DNA of 38,940 bases from Chloroflexota bacterium (GCA_016199495.1 JACQGQ010000016.1:1-38940); one strand, 5' to 3'. Positions 16,930 through 25,464 are shown, counted from the first letter of the stretch. Numbers and translations: made by a program. The notes: generated by a model not told the origin, from the letters alone.

Positions 16930-17289
16930 TTGTCACGAGTAAAAAGGGGCGTAACCGCTCGTCATCGACATAAGAAAGTACTGGTTCTGACCAAGGGACA
17001 TCGGGCAACCAAGCATTCCCTTTATCGCCGCGCCCATGAGTCTATGCTTCATTCCTTAAGCTATGCTTATGCTCACCGTCGCCAGCGCAAGGGTGATATG
17101 AGGCGCTTGTGGATTGCGAGAGTCAATGCGGCCAGTCGCGCTCATGGGCTGACCTACGGCCAGTTGATACACGGCTTAAAAGAGTCGGGAACTGAAATTA
17201 ACCGCAAGGTGCTGGCCGATATGGTCGTCAGCGAGCCAGCAGCTTTTGCCCATCTGGTAACCATGGCTAAAGCTCGAGTTCAGAGCTAA
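16930..17289 (+). CDS. rplT: 50S ribosomal protein L20
   Basis: L20 binds 23S rRNA early in assembly. The family N-terminus is MxRVKRGVTARxRHKKVL, so the correct start is the TTG at 16930, preceded by AGAGGAG. The ORF track GTG at 16903 adds nine residues that do not belong. This gives 119 residues, the usual length. RLWIARVNAASRAHGLTYG and GTEINRKVLADM are typical. Confidence 0.96.
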   Translation: MSRVKRGVTARHRHKKVLVLTKGHRATKHSLYRRAHESMLHSLSYAYAHRRQRKGDMRRLWIARVNAASRAHGLTYGQLIHGLKESGTEINRKVLADMVVSEPAAFAHLVTMAKARVQS

Positions 17290-17310
17290 AATTAGAATTG
17301 CTTAACCCCA

Positions 17311-17530
17311 TCCCCTTTATCTATCCCCTTCCCCTAACAGGGGCTTTGTATCAACAGTCGTCATTCCCGTGAAAACGGGAATCGATTGGTATAATCAGGC
17401 ACGTCTCTGGATTCCCACTTGCGTGGGACTGACAAAAAGACTTAAAAACGGCACTTTTGATACAAGACTCCTAACAGGGGAAGGGGAAAGTGATGTAGAG
17501 AGGGGTTTCGCCCCTCTCTAATCGACCCCC
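17311..17530 (+). repeat. Dispersed palindromic repeat, copy 2 (interrupted by a MITE)
   Basis: Without the inserted element it reads AACCCCATCCCC, then CCCCTTCCCCTAAC-AGGGGAAGGGG, then GAGAGGGG-TTTCG-CCCCTCTC. This matches the minus-strand order of copy 1. A short element sits in the CCCCTAACAGGGG loop. A CCCCCCTCC...GGAGAGGG and GCCTGCCC...GGCAGG tail follows, to about 17580. The 397-base gap 17290-17686 contains only this repeat, the MITE, a terminator and the pheS promoter. Confidence 0.65.
17344..17469 (+). mobile_element. MITE-like element, copy A (126 bp)
   Basis: Ends are CTTTGTATCAA and TTGATACAAG (imperfect terminal inverted repeats). The direct repeat CCTAACAGGGG flanks both sides (17333-17343 and 17470-17480), as expected for a target duplication. 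Inside are the hairpins ATTCCCGT-GAAA-ACGGGAAT and TTCCCACTTGCGTGGGA. An inverted, almost identical copy lies at 37638-37761. There is no coding capacity, so it would need a transposase encoded elsewhere. Confidence 0.75.
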
Positions 17531-17608
17531 CCTCCTTCTAGGAGAGGGCCTGCCCGCCAAACTTTGGCAGGTGTGGGCTTAAGGGGGTGAGGTTAAAAGC
17601 TTTAAAAT

Positions 17609-17657
17609 CAACATCGAGCCGAACCCACTCAGTCTTCGTGGGTATGTTGTCTTTTTC
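17609..17657 (+). terminator. Intrinsic terminator between rplT and pheS
   Basis: CAACAT and ATGTTG form an outer stem, and ACCCAC/GTGGGT (17623-17628/17638-17643) an inner stem. TCTTTTTC follows. The downstream arm overlaps the -35 box of the likely pheS promoter. Confidence 0.6.
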
Positions 17658-17675
17658 ATTGTGATAACCTATAAT
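17647..17675 (+). promoter_or_regulatory. Probable pheST promoter giving a near-leaderless mRNA
   Basis: TTGTCT and TATAAT are separated by 17 bases. The predicted start near 17682 lies about five bases before the pheS ATG, and no ribosome site precedes that ATG. A near-leaderless transcript is inferred. Confidence 0.45.
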
Positions 17676-17686
17676 TCAAAACAGAA

Positions 17687-18718
17687 ATGTTGGAGCCGCT
17701 TGAAGAACTAAGAGTTAATGCCCTAAAGGAACTGGGGGGCATTAACAATAGCAAAGAGCTAGAAACCTGGCGGGTTCGCTACCTGGGTAAGAAGAGCGGA
17801 CTTACCCAGATTCTGCGTGGCTTAGCCAGTCTGCCTCTGGAAGAGAGGAAAACGGCTGGCGCTCGGGCTAATGAGATTAAGGCTGAGTTACAGATGGGTC
17901 TGAGCGCTAGTATTGAGGTAGTACATAGGCGCGCCCCTGTCAGGGAAGAGCAAATCGATATTACTCTGCCGGGGCGTCCTTTGCCCATAGGGCATTTACA
18001 TCCCATTACCCAGACACTAGATGAAATAGGCGATATCTTCATCTCTATGGGTTTTCAGGTGGTGGAGGGGCCAGAGGTAGAGTGGGAGTACTATAATTTT
18101 GAGGCGTTAAACATGCCCGCGGAACATCCGGCCCGCGATAGCCAGTCGACCTTGTGGGTTGACTATGAGACGGAGAGGGCAGAAAGGCCGATGTTGCTGC
18201 GTACGCAGGGTACAGCTATCACCGCCAGGGTTATCGAGTCGATGGCGCCGCCGATAAGAACGATTGAGCCGGGTAGGGTCTACCGTCGTGAGGCAACCGA
18301 TGCTACCCACTTGAGTATTTATCATAATATTGACGGTCTGGCGGTAGATAAAGGTATTACCATGGTTGACCTGAAGGGAACGCTTTATGAGTTTGCCCGT
18401 CGTTACTTCGGTGAGGAGAGGAAGGTACGGTTTCGGTGTGATTATTTCCCCTTTGTCGAGCCAGGTGTGGAGATGGCTATCGATTGCCTCGTTTGTAACG
18501 GCGCCGGTTGTCGTTTGTGTGGTAACAGCGGCTGGATTGAGGTACTGGGAGCGGGTATGACTCATCCCGAAGTATTGAGACGCGGTGGTATCGACCCGGA
18601 GGTTTACACCAGTTTTGCCTTCGGCATGGGAGTCGAGCGTATGCCGATGCTGCGCTACGGGATTGATGATATCCGGTTATTCTACGGCAGTGACCTCAGA
18701 TTTTTGAGGCAGTTCTAG
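17687..18718 (+). CDS. pheS: Phenylalanine-tRNA ligase alpha subunit
   Basis: The catalytic subunit of the (alpha-beta)2 enzyme, 343 residues. An N-terminal coiled coil (about 1-90) precedes the class II core with HPITQTLDEIGDIFISMGF, MPAEHPARDSQS, EPGRVYRREATDATH, the Phe-pocket stretch FAFGMGVERMPMLRYGIDDIR and the C-terminal DLRFLRQF. Four Cys (CLVCNGAGCRLC) form a probable zinc site. Motif LLRTQGTAITAR differs from the usual RTHTSPVQ, having Gln for His. pheT follows two bases later. Confidence 0.95.
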   Translation: MLEPLEELRVNALKELGGINNSKELETWRVRYLGKKSGLTQILRGLASLPLEERKTAGARANEIKAELQMGLSASIEVVHRRAPVREEQIDITLPGRPLPIGHLHPITQTLDEIGDIFISMGFQVVEGPEVEWEYYNFEALNMPAEHPARDSQSTLWVDYETERAERPMLLRTQGTAITARVIESMAPPIRTIEPGRVYRREATDATHLSIYHNIDGLAVDKGITMVDLKGTLYEFARRYFGEERKVRFRCDYFPFVEPGVEMAIDCLVCNGAGCRLCGNSGWIEVLGAGMTHPEVLRRGGIDPEVYTSFAFGMGVERMPMLRYGIDDIRLFYGSDLRFLRQF

Positions 18719-18720
18719 GA

Positions 18721-21141
18721 ATGAAAGTTTCAGTCAACTGGCTAAAGGAATATGTAGACATTACCCTGCCCCGGGCTGAGATAGCCGAAAAGTTGACCAT
18801 GGCTGGTCTCGAGGCCGAGGTGGTCGAGGTTATCGGTGAGCGCTGGGATAATATCGTTGTCGGTCAAATAACGGCGATTAACCCCCACCCTAATGCCGAC
18901 CGCCTTCGTCTGGCTACTGTCAATCTGGGCACGGGAGAAGAAACGGTTGTCTGCGGGGCACCGAATCTGACGTCCGGGGATAAGATAGCCTTTGCTCGTG
19001 TCGGTGCTCAACTTATCGATGGGCACAGCGGGCAGGTAGCTACTTTGAAATCAGCCAGGATTCGCGGTGTCGTCTCCAGTGGTATGGTCTGCTCGGAAAA
19101 GGAGCTGGGCATCTCGGATGAGCATGAGGGAATTATGGTTTTGCCCGATGAAGCCCCGCTTGGCGCACCTCTCGCTGATTACCTGGGTGACGCTATTCTT
19201 AATCTGGAAGTAACGCCGAATCGGCCCGATTGCCTGTCGGTGATTGGTATCGCCAGAGAGGTGGCGGCCCTCACCGGGCAAAGCCTGCACCTTCCCGAGG
19301 TAGCCACCGATTTAATCGGTGGTGAGGAAGTGGCATCCCTGATAGAGCAGCAGATAGCCGTGGCAATCTCGGCTCCCGACTTATGTTCCAGGTATTGTGC
19401 CAGCCTGATTACCGGGGTAAAGGTGGCGGAGTCGCCGCGCTGGATGCAACAGCGACTTCTGGCTGGCGGCATGCGCCCGATAAATAACATCGTCGATGTG
19501 ACCAACTATGTTATGCTGGAATACGGGCAACCGCTGCACGCCTTTGATTACGACCGAATCAGGGGTAAGCGAATTATCGTGCGCCGGGCTACCAGGGGTG
19601 AAAGCCTGGTTAGCCTGGATGGGGTAGAACGGGTACTTTCCGGCGATATGCTGGTTATTGCTGATGGAGAGCGGCCAGTGGCGATTGCCGGGGTGATGGG
19701 TGGTGCCAATAGCGAAGTAACTGGAGAGACGACCTCGATAGTGCTGGAATCAGCCAGTTTTAACCCGTCAAGCATTCATTACACCGGCCGGACATTACGA
19801 TTGCCCAGTGAGGCCTGTATGCGCTTTGAGAGGGGTATTCGTGCCGAGATGACCTTGCCGGCACTTGAGCGGGCTACTCAACTGATGGCACAGCTAGCCG
19901 GTGGCGAAGTTGCCCGGGGGGTGGTTGATGTCTATCCCGGCAGGGTGGAGACAGAGCCTATCTTGCTATCAACCGCTGAGGTAAAGCGGCTCCTGGGTGT
20001 TGACTTCAGTCTTGACCGGATAGTTAGCGCCTTGAGTTCCTTGGGCTTTGATTGTCAGCCGGCCGGTTCGGCTTCGGCGGTTCTGGTGACGGCGCCTTAC
20101 TGGCGGAGCGATATACATCTGGCGGTCGACCTTATCGAGGAGGTCGCCCGCATTATCGGCTATGATAGGCTGCCAACGACGATGCTCAGTCAACCGATAC
20201 CCAGGCAGAACCCTGAGCCTGTTATCGGCTTGAAGCGTGAAGTGAGGCACCGCCTGGCCGCTTATGGCTTCCAGGAGGTCATTACATACTCACTAACCAG
20301 TCTGGAAATACTGAATAAGCTATCACCTGAATCTCATCCCCTTGAGCCTGTACTGCTTCGTCTGGCGAATCCGATGACAGTTGAGCAAGAGTATCTTCGC
20401 CCTAACCTGCGGGCTAACCTTTTAGCTACCCTTGCCGCCAACAGGCGGCACGAAGATGGCACTATCACACTTTTTGAGCTGGGCCGGATATATCGGCCAC
20501 GAACCCACGACCTACCGGATGAGCGTGAGGTGGTCTGCGGCCTGCTCAGCGGGTCCGGGCTTGAAAAATCGTGGCAGGGCAGGGACGAATCACTTGATTT
20601 CTTTGCGGCAAAGGGAGTTGTCGAAGGTTTACTCAGCCAGTTGGGTGTGGCCGCCAGCTTTGAGCCAGGCTTAGACGAGGGTTTACACTCAAGCAAACAG
20701 GCAGCCATCGTTATCGGCGGTCAGAGACCGGGTGTTGTCGGTGAGTTACACCCCAGAGTACTGGCGAACTTTGAAATTGTCGGGGCCGTCTATCTTTTTG
20801 AAATCGACCTGGTGGCGCTCCTGCCCTTTACCACCGCTCATAAAATGTTCCAGCCAGTGCCGCGCTTTCCGGCTGTAGTCAGGGATATAGCCCTGGTAAT
20901 TGATGCCGGCATAGCTCACCAGCAAGTCCTCGATATTATTAAGGGCTTTCCCCTGGTCGAGCAAGTTGTCATATTTGATGTTTATTCTGGTGAGCAAGTC
21001 CCGGCAGGTAAGAAATCTCTTGCCTACCGGATTACCTTCCAATCACCGGCTCATACCCTGACCGATGACGAGGTCAACCAGGTCCAGGAGCAAATCCTGG
21101 ATGAGCTGTCCCGTGAGCTTGGCGCGGTTCGGCGCGGCTGA
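18721..21141 (+). CDS. pheT: Phenylalanine-tRNA ligase beta subunit
   Basis: This 806-residue subunit carries the editing and tRNA-recognition domains. Domains in order are the EMAP/tRNA-binding region (about 40-150, HPNADRLRLATVNLG), the B3/B4 editing domain (VTPNRPDCLSVIGIAREVAAL, NNIVDVTNYVMLEYGQPLHAFD), the B5 domain (TAEVKRLLGVDFSLDRI), the pseudo-catalytic core, and the C-terminal ferredoxin-fold anticodon-binding domain (VPRFPAVVRDIALVID). It is complete and coupled to pheS. Confidence 0.96.
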   Translation: MKVSVNWLKEYVDITLPRAEIAEKLTMAGLEAEVVEVIGERWDNIVVGQITAINPHPNADRLRLATVNLGTGEETVVCGAPNLTSGDKIAFARVGAQLIDGHSGQVATLKSARIRGVVSSGMVCSEKELGISDEHEGIMVLPDEAPLGAPLADYLGDAILNLEVTPNRPDCLSVIGIAREVAALTGQSLHLPEVATDLIGGEEVASLIEQQIAVAISAPDLCSRYCASLITGVKVAESPRWMQQRLLAGGMRPINNIVDVTNYVMLEYGQPLHAFDYDRIRGKRIIVRRATRGESLVSLDGVERVLSGDMLVIADGERPVAIAGVMGGANSEVTGETTSIVLESASFNPSSIHYTGRTLRLPSEACMRFERGIRAEMTLPALERATQLMAQLAGGEVARGVVDVYPGRVETEPILLSTAEVKRLLGVDFSLDRIVSALSSLGFDCQPAGSASAVLVTAPYWRSDIHLAVDLIEEVARIIGYDRLPTTMLSQPIPRQNPEPVIGLKREVRHRLAAYGFQEVITYSLTSLEILNKLSPESHPLEPVLLRLANPMTVEQEYLRPNLRANLLATLAANRRHEDGTITLFELGRIYRPRTHDLPDEREVVCGLLSGSGLEKSWQGRDESLDFFAAKGVVEGLLSQLGVAASFEPGLDEGLHSSKQAAIVIGGQRPGVVGELHPRVLANFEIVGAVYLFEIDLVALLPFTTAHKMFQPVPRFPAVVRDIALVIDAGIAHQQVLDIIKGFPLVEQVVIFDVYSGEQVPAGKKSLAYRITFQSPAHTLTDDEVNQVQEQILDELSRELGAVRRG

Positions 21142-21213
21142 TTTCAACGGCGCATTAAAAACCGCCGCAAGACCCTTCAGCCCAATATGTCTTGGACCCC
21201 GCGCAACACTTGC

Positions 21214-21242
21214 TTGACACCTGCGTTAGCTTACGATATAAT
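21214..21242 (+). promoter_or_regulatory. Consensus promoter for the MBL-fold gene
   Basis: Exact consensus boxes TTGACA and TATAAT are separated by 17 bases. The predicted start near 21249 gives a leader of about 27 bases containing GAGGAGG. Because this matches the consensus at all twelve positions, expression is likely strong. Confidence 0.75.
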
Positions 21243-21275
21243 GCTAGCCAAAACCACGCTGAGAGAGGAGGTAAC

Positions 21276-22238
21276 ATGATTCCAATAACAGAGGTAGCCG
21301 ATGGTATCTTCAAGATAGGTCCGCTGGACACTAGAAATAATGGCGCGACTCCGTGGACGGCGCCCTTTCTGGTGGTAGGCAAGGAGCGGGCCGCCATTCT
21401 GGAGCCGGGGGAGAAAGGACAAGCAGATGAGCTCCTGCAGGCGATTGGGGGGCGGGGTGACCCTGAGTTGAAAATAGACCTGAACCGTATCGCCTACCTT
21501 ATCCCCACCCATATCCACCTGCACCATATTGCCGGGGCGAATATACTGCTGGAAAGATGCCCCAACGCCAAGGTGGCCTGTCATCAGCGTGGTGCTCCAC
21601 ACTTGGCTGAGCCCACTCGACTCAACGAAAGTACCTTGCAAGTGTGGGGGCAGGACTCAGGATGCCCACAAATAGCTCCCATACCCGAGAACAGGATAAT
21701 AGCTCTAGCCGGTGGTGAGGTCCTTGACCTGGGCGGGCGAGAACTTGAAATTATCGAGACTGTTGGCCATGCCCCCCATCACATCGCCGTTTTTGACCGC
21801 CTCACCAAAACCCTATTCACCGGCGATTCGGCCGGCGCCTTTCATTTAGGGCCGGGCGGGCGGCGGGCCCGACCCGACATTTTACCCCCACTATTCGATG
21901 TGGATAGAGCGGTGGACAGCGTGCGCCGTATGCGGGCTTTGAAGGCCAGGCGCATCTTTGTCTTCGGTTGGAACGCAGCCAGCTACACGCCTAACCAGAC
22001 TCTGAGATGGGCTGAGAAAGACTACCGTGCCGTCGAGAAGATTTGCCTGGAGGGCATGCAGAAGAAGCTACCTGCCGTAAAAATAGCCCAAAAGGTAGAG
22101 GAGTATTATGACTCGGTAGGGCGCATCCAGGGACACGGGGAAGATGAAAGTGTCCCGCGAGAACAGCGGTCACGGGGGCCAATCGGCATGTACGCCTATA
22201 TCAAGAGGAAGTACCCCGACCTGGAGTTGCCCAAATAA
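21276..22238 (+). CDS. Metallo-beta-lactamase-fold hydrolase
   Basis: Starting from the ATG at 21276 (AGGAGG six bases upstream) gives 320 residues; the ORF track start at 21192 lies upstream of the promoter. The metal-binding motif is THIHLHHIAG (His79, His81, His83, His84), where the usual motif is HxHxDH, so Asp is replaced by His. Later ligands VGHAPHH and TGDSAG are present. A helical C-terminal region follows. The substrate is unknown. It has its own promoter and is not part of pheST. Confidence 0.85.
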   Translation: MIPITEVADGIFKIGPLDTRNNGATPWTAPFLVVGKERAAILEPGEKGQADELLQAIGGRGDPELKIDLNRIAYLIPTHIHLHHIAGANILLERCPNAKVACHQRGAPHLAEPTRLNESTLQVWGQDSGCPQIAPIPENRIIALAGGEVLDLGGRELEIIETVGHAPHHIAVFDRLTKTLFTGDSAGAFHLGPGGRRARPDILPPLFDVDRAVDSVRRMRALKARRIFVFGWNAASYTPNQTLRWAEKDYRAVEKICLEGMQKKLPAVKIAQKVEEYYDSVGRIQGHGEDESVPREQRSRGPIGMYAYIKRKYPDLELPK

Positions 22239-22246
22239 AGGGCGAA

Positions 22247-22305
22247 GTGGCTGACCTAATGAGGTCGCTTAGCCACGGGCACCTTTGCCCCCCGTCTTTG
22301 GGGTA
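22247..22305. terminator. Hairpins between convergent MBL and PHP genes
   Basis: GTGGCT-GACCT-AATG-AGGTC-(GCTT)-AGCCAC (22247-22276) is a strong long hairpin. CCCC-GTCTTT-GGGG (22292-22305) follows. There is no long T run, so this may be a weak bidirectional terminator or an RNA-end protecting structure. Confidence 0.4.
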
Positions 22306-22328
22306 AGGGGCGAGGTAGATTGCTTGTC

Positions 22329-22961
22329 TCAAGAGTCCTGGCGGAGGTCAACTGCCCTGAAGCGGCCGGCTTTGAGTTCAGCGATTAGCTGCTCCACATT
22401 GCTGATTTTTCTTTCGAAGAAGGTGGCGCAGGAAGGTATGTTTGAGGTGGAGTGAGCATCGCTGCCACCAACGCCATTCAGGTTTAGCCGGCGGCATAGC
22501 TCCTGGGAGAATTTGTTTTCCCTCTCTGAGGCTCTACCGTTAAACACTTCGACTGTGTCTACGAGGCGAAAGAATGGTTTCTGGCAGTACTGTTCAACTG
22601 CGCCAAAGACATCGGCGTCGCTATGAAAATTTCTTCGGTAGGGGTGAGCCAGTATCATCGCTCCGCCGGCATCGTCGACGACCTGCTTGAGGTATTCGGT
22701 ACGGTGCATGCCAAAATGGTATTTGTCGACCCCGAATACTAAAAAGTGACCATCTTCGGTGTTCAATTCAACTCCGGGTAGAATCAAAAAATCATGCTCC
22801 TGGCTCAACCCGGCTAAAGTATCCTTATCCCGGAACCATTCGTGCTCCGTAAGGCAAATAGCGTTAAGTCCGGCTTGCTTCGCCAGACGAACCAGTTCCG
22901 GGATTTCAAGATTACTATCGTCAGACCAGGGCAAGGTATGCGTATGGAGGTCAATAAACAA
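22329..22961 (-). CDS. PHP-domain metal-dependent phosphoesterase
   Basis: This 210-residue protein has the four PHP motifs: DLHTHTLPWSDD, CLTEHEWF, LPGVELNTEDGH with ILAHPYRR, and GGSDAHSTS near residue 170. These residues would bind a cluster of metal ions and hydrolyse a phosphoester. It is a stand-alone PHP domain, without polymerase or kinase fusion, so the substrate cannot be read from the sequence. Its start codon follows the proS stop directly, so it belongs to the proS transcription unit. Confidence 0.88.
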   Translation of the reverse strand: MFIDLHTHTLPWSDDSNLEIPELVRLAKQAGLNAICLTEHEWFRDKDTLAGLSQEHDFLILPGVELNTEDGHFLVFGVDKYHFGMHRTEYLKQVVDDAGGAMILAHPYRRNFHSDADVFGAVEQYCQKPFFRLVDTVEVFNGRASERENKFSQELCRRLNLNGVGGSDAHSTSNIPSCATFFERKISNVEQLIAELKAGRFRAVDLRQDS

Positions 22962-24668
22962 CTAGTTTTCCCTTCCAGTAATAAGCTCCTTGAGCCGGAG
23001 AACGGCTTCCTCCAGCGGCAGGAGCTGAGGCTCTTTCTCGGAGCGCCATTTTACCTCAACGCTATTTTTCTCCAGGGTGCGGGGGCTAATGGTAACCCGG
23101 ACTGGTATCCCCAGCAGGTCAGCATCGTTGAACTTCACCCCCGGGGATTCTTTGCGGTCGTCAAAGAGCACCTCCAGGTGCTGCCCTTCTAAATCAGTAT
23201 ACAGCTTTTCCGCCGTAATTGCCACCTGAGGGTTTTCCAGGTAGAGGGGACAAAGATAGATGTGATAAGGGGCGATAGCCAGCGGCCAGATAATACCCTT
23301 ATCATCGTGATTTTGCTCTATGCCGGCAGCCAGTAATCGGCCCAGTCCGATGCCATAACACCCCATGACAATAGGCCGTGATAGGTCGCCCTGGTCGATA
23401 AAATGGGCACCCATTTTTTGGCTGATGAAGGTGCCAAGTTTGAAGGTGTGCCCGACCTCGATGCCATGGCTGGATGATAATTCACCGCCGCACTTGGGGC
23501 ATCTATCCCCGGCACGAGCCCGGGCGATATCGGTGATGAGGTCGACCTTGAAGTCCCTGGGGTAGTTGACATTCCTGAGGTGTGTCTCGGGCTTGTTGGC
23601 GCCGGCAATAAAGTTTGTTCCGGTGGTTATCGAGTCATCGGCAATAACTTTGATGCCGCTGATACCTATCGGGGAAGCGGCGCCGGCGACGATACCGGCT
23701 TCAGTCACCTCGGCTTCGGTAGCCATGCGGAGTTCGCTGCACTTCAAGACGTTTTTCAGCTTTACCTCGTTCACCTCAAGGTCACCCCTGATAACGACGA
23801 AGATTAGCCTGCCATCGGCGCTGTAGAATACCGCTTTGAGGGTGTGACTCCGGGGTATTTTCAGGAAGTTGGCTACCTCTTCAATAGTAGCTATCCCCGG
23901 CGTGCTGACATCTTCCAGAGGTAGCGGCTCATCACCGGCTACCTTTTCTTTAGTGCTCTGAGCCTTCTCAACATTGGCGCTATATTTACAGTTAGCGCAG
24001 GAGATAACCTCGTCTTCACCACTTTCAGCAATAACTATGAATTCGTGGGAATCCTTGCCCCCGATGGCACCGCTATCAGCTTCAACCAGCCGGGCAGGTA
24101 AGCCGCAACGGGCGTAGATATTCTGGTAGGCCTGGAGCATTTTGTTATAACTCCGGCTCAGCCCTTCTTCATCGGTATCAAAGCTATAGAGGTCCTTCAT
24201 GATGAACTCGCGGACTCTAATCAACCCGGCCCTGGGGCGAGGCTCATCGCGGAACTTGGTCTGGATTTGATACAACAGGAGAGGCAGGTCACGGTAGCTC
24301 TGCACATTAGAGTTGACCAGTTCCGTGATAACCTCTTCGTGGGTCGGTCCCAGGACGAGCCTGCGCTCCCGGCGGTCGGAGAGGGTAAACAGTCCCTGTC
24401 CAAAAGCCAGGTCTCGCCCGGTTGCCTGCCATAGCTCTAGAGGCTGGAGAGCCGGCAGCATTAGCTCCTGTCCGCCGGCTTTATCCATCTCCTCGCGGAT
24501 GATGTTCTCTATTTTCCTGAGCGCCCTCCAGGCTAAGGGCAGGTAGGAATAGACTCCGGCGGCTATCTGGTGTATCATGCCGGCTCTCAGTAGTAGCTGG
24601 TGGCTGATGGTGTCCGCTTCGGCGGGGAGCTCTCTTTGCGTCTTACCGAATAGCTTTGATATACGCAT
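22962..24668 (-). CDS. proS: Proline-tRNA ligase, bacterial type with editing insertion
   Basis: This 568-residue enzyme charges tRNA-Pro. The class II core is shown by AGMIHQIAAGVYSYLPLAWRAL, LVLGPTHEEVITEL, YQIQTKFRDEPRPRAGLIRVREFIMKDLYSFD and the motif 3 region VMGCYGIGLGRLLAA. The editing (INS/YbaK-like) domain is inserted at about residues 230-390. The C-terminal anticodon-binding domain ends in LKELITG. In Dehalococcoides proS lies near cdsA and ispG; here it is about 10 kb away, which indicates rearrangement. A minus-strand TTGACA at 24745-24740 may be its -35 box. Confidence 0.96.
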   Translation of the reverse strand: MRISKLFGKTQRELPAEADTISHQLLLRAGMIHQIAAGVYSYLPLAWRALRKIENIIREEMDKAGGQELMLPALQPLELWQATGRDLAFGQGLFTLSDRRERRLVLGPTHEEVITELVNSNVQSYRDLPLLLYQIQTKFRDEPRPRAGLIRVREFIMKDLYSFDTDEEGLSRSYNKMLQAYQNIYARCGLPARLVEADSGAIGGKDSHEFIVIAESGEDEVISCANCKYSANVEKAQSTKEKVAGDEPLPLEDVSTPGIATIEEVANFLKIPRSHTLKAVFYSADGRLIFVVIRGDLEVNEVKLKNVLKCSELRMATEAEVTEAGIVAGAASPIGISGIKVIADDSITTGTNFIAGANKPETHLRNVNYPRDFKVDLITDIARARAGDRCPKCGGELSSSHGIEVGHTFKLGTFISQKMGAHFIDQGDLSRPIVMGCYGIGLGRLLAAGIEQNHDDKGIIWPLAIAPYHIYLCPLYLENPQVAITAEKLYTDLEGQHLEVLFDDRKESPGVKFNDADLLGIPVRVTISPRTLEKNSVEVKWRSEKEPQLLPLEEAVLRLKELITGREN

Positions 24669-24846
24669 TCTTTATCTATCTTCGTCTCAATTACCGTGAA
24701 TCACCCGGCACAATACATCATTCCTGAAAATGCCGTCTCTGTCAATGGTGGGCGGCACTGGCGAGCTGTCGCCGAGACAGTCCGGTTGGATGGCTTCCGG
24801 GCAATCTCATAACCCGCTTCCAGGGCTTTAGATGCGGTTTTTTCTT

Positions 24847-25464
24847 TCAGTTTTGAGCTTTCCTCTTTGCTTCCATCTCCCTGAAGGAAAATTTGTCAGC
24901 AATATCAGACATACCAGCATTGGTGTACCATTGCTTCAGCCGCCGATAGGTATCGGCGGCCAGGCTGAAGGAGTCTGTTTTCTCCTCTCCCAGAATAAAG
25001 TTTCCCCAGTCCGTTTCCTCTAACCTGGTTTCCGGTGAGAATTCAGCATTCACTAAATCAGCCCCTTCGAGGTGGGCGCGCCATAGATTAGCCCCTTCAA
25101 GGTGGGCGTCCCATAAATAAGCCTTCTCAAGGTGGGCGCGTGATAAATTAGCCCCTTTAAGGTGGGCGTCCATTAAATCAGCCCCTTCGAGGTGGGCGTC
25201 TATTAAATTAGCTTCCTCGAGGTGGGCGCGTGATAAAAAAGCTTTCTCCAGGTGGGACTCTGTTAAATTAACCCTCTCAAAATGGGCGTCCCATAAATAA
25301 GCCGCCTTGAAAATAACCCCGGTGAGGTCAGGCCCCCGCAGGTCGATACCGGTCTCAAATGTCTTTCCGGAAAGGTTAAGACCTTCGGCTATGCCTCCAT
25401 GTTCCTTTATCAATTTAAGCACGTCTTCACGGGTATAGGGATTGTCTTTTGTTCCGTCTCCCAT
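24847..25464 (-). CDS. Pentapeptide-repeat protein
   Basis: Starting from the ATG at 25464 (GGGAGGTGG upstream) gives about 205 residues. The ORF track start at 25593 would add 43 residues overlapping the ferredoxin gene. The N-terminal ~45 residues (YTREDVLKLIKEHGG) precede pentapeptide repeats of the A(D/N)Lxx type. At about residues 60-150 they are arranged as ten-residue units such as AHLEGADLMD. Such proteins form a right-handed beta-helix. A short unrelated C-terminal region follows. Function is unknown; it may be co-transcribed with the two ferredoxin-type genes upstream. Confidence 0.85.
   Translation of the reverse strand: MGDGTKDNPYTREDVLKLIKEHGGIAEGLNLSGKTFETGIDLRGPDLTGVIFKAAYLWDAHFERVNLTESHLEKAFLSRAHLEEANLIDAHLEGADLMDAHLKGANLSRAHLEKAYLWDAHLEGANLWRAHLEGADLVNAEFSPETRLEETDWGNFILGEEKTDSFSLAADTYRRLKQWYTNAGMSDIADKFSFREMEAKRKAQN
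25040..25310 (-). repeat. 30-bp tandem DNA repeats inside the pentapeptide gene
   Basis: The core AAGGTGGGCG or GAGGTGGGCG (plus strand) recurs every 30 bases about eight to nine times. Two pentapeptides per unit are conserved at the DNA level, not only in protein, which suggests recent unit duplication. Confidence 0.75.

Noticed and set aside
25040-25310. CRISPR-like regular spacing of repeats
   Set aside because: Units are contiguous, coding and in frame (pentapeptides), with no distinct spacers.
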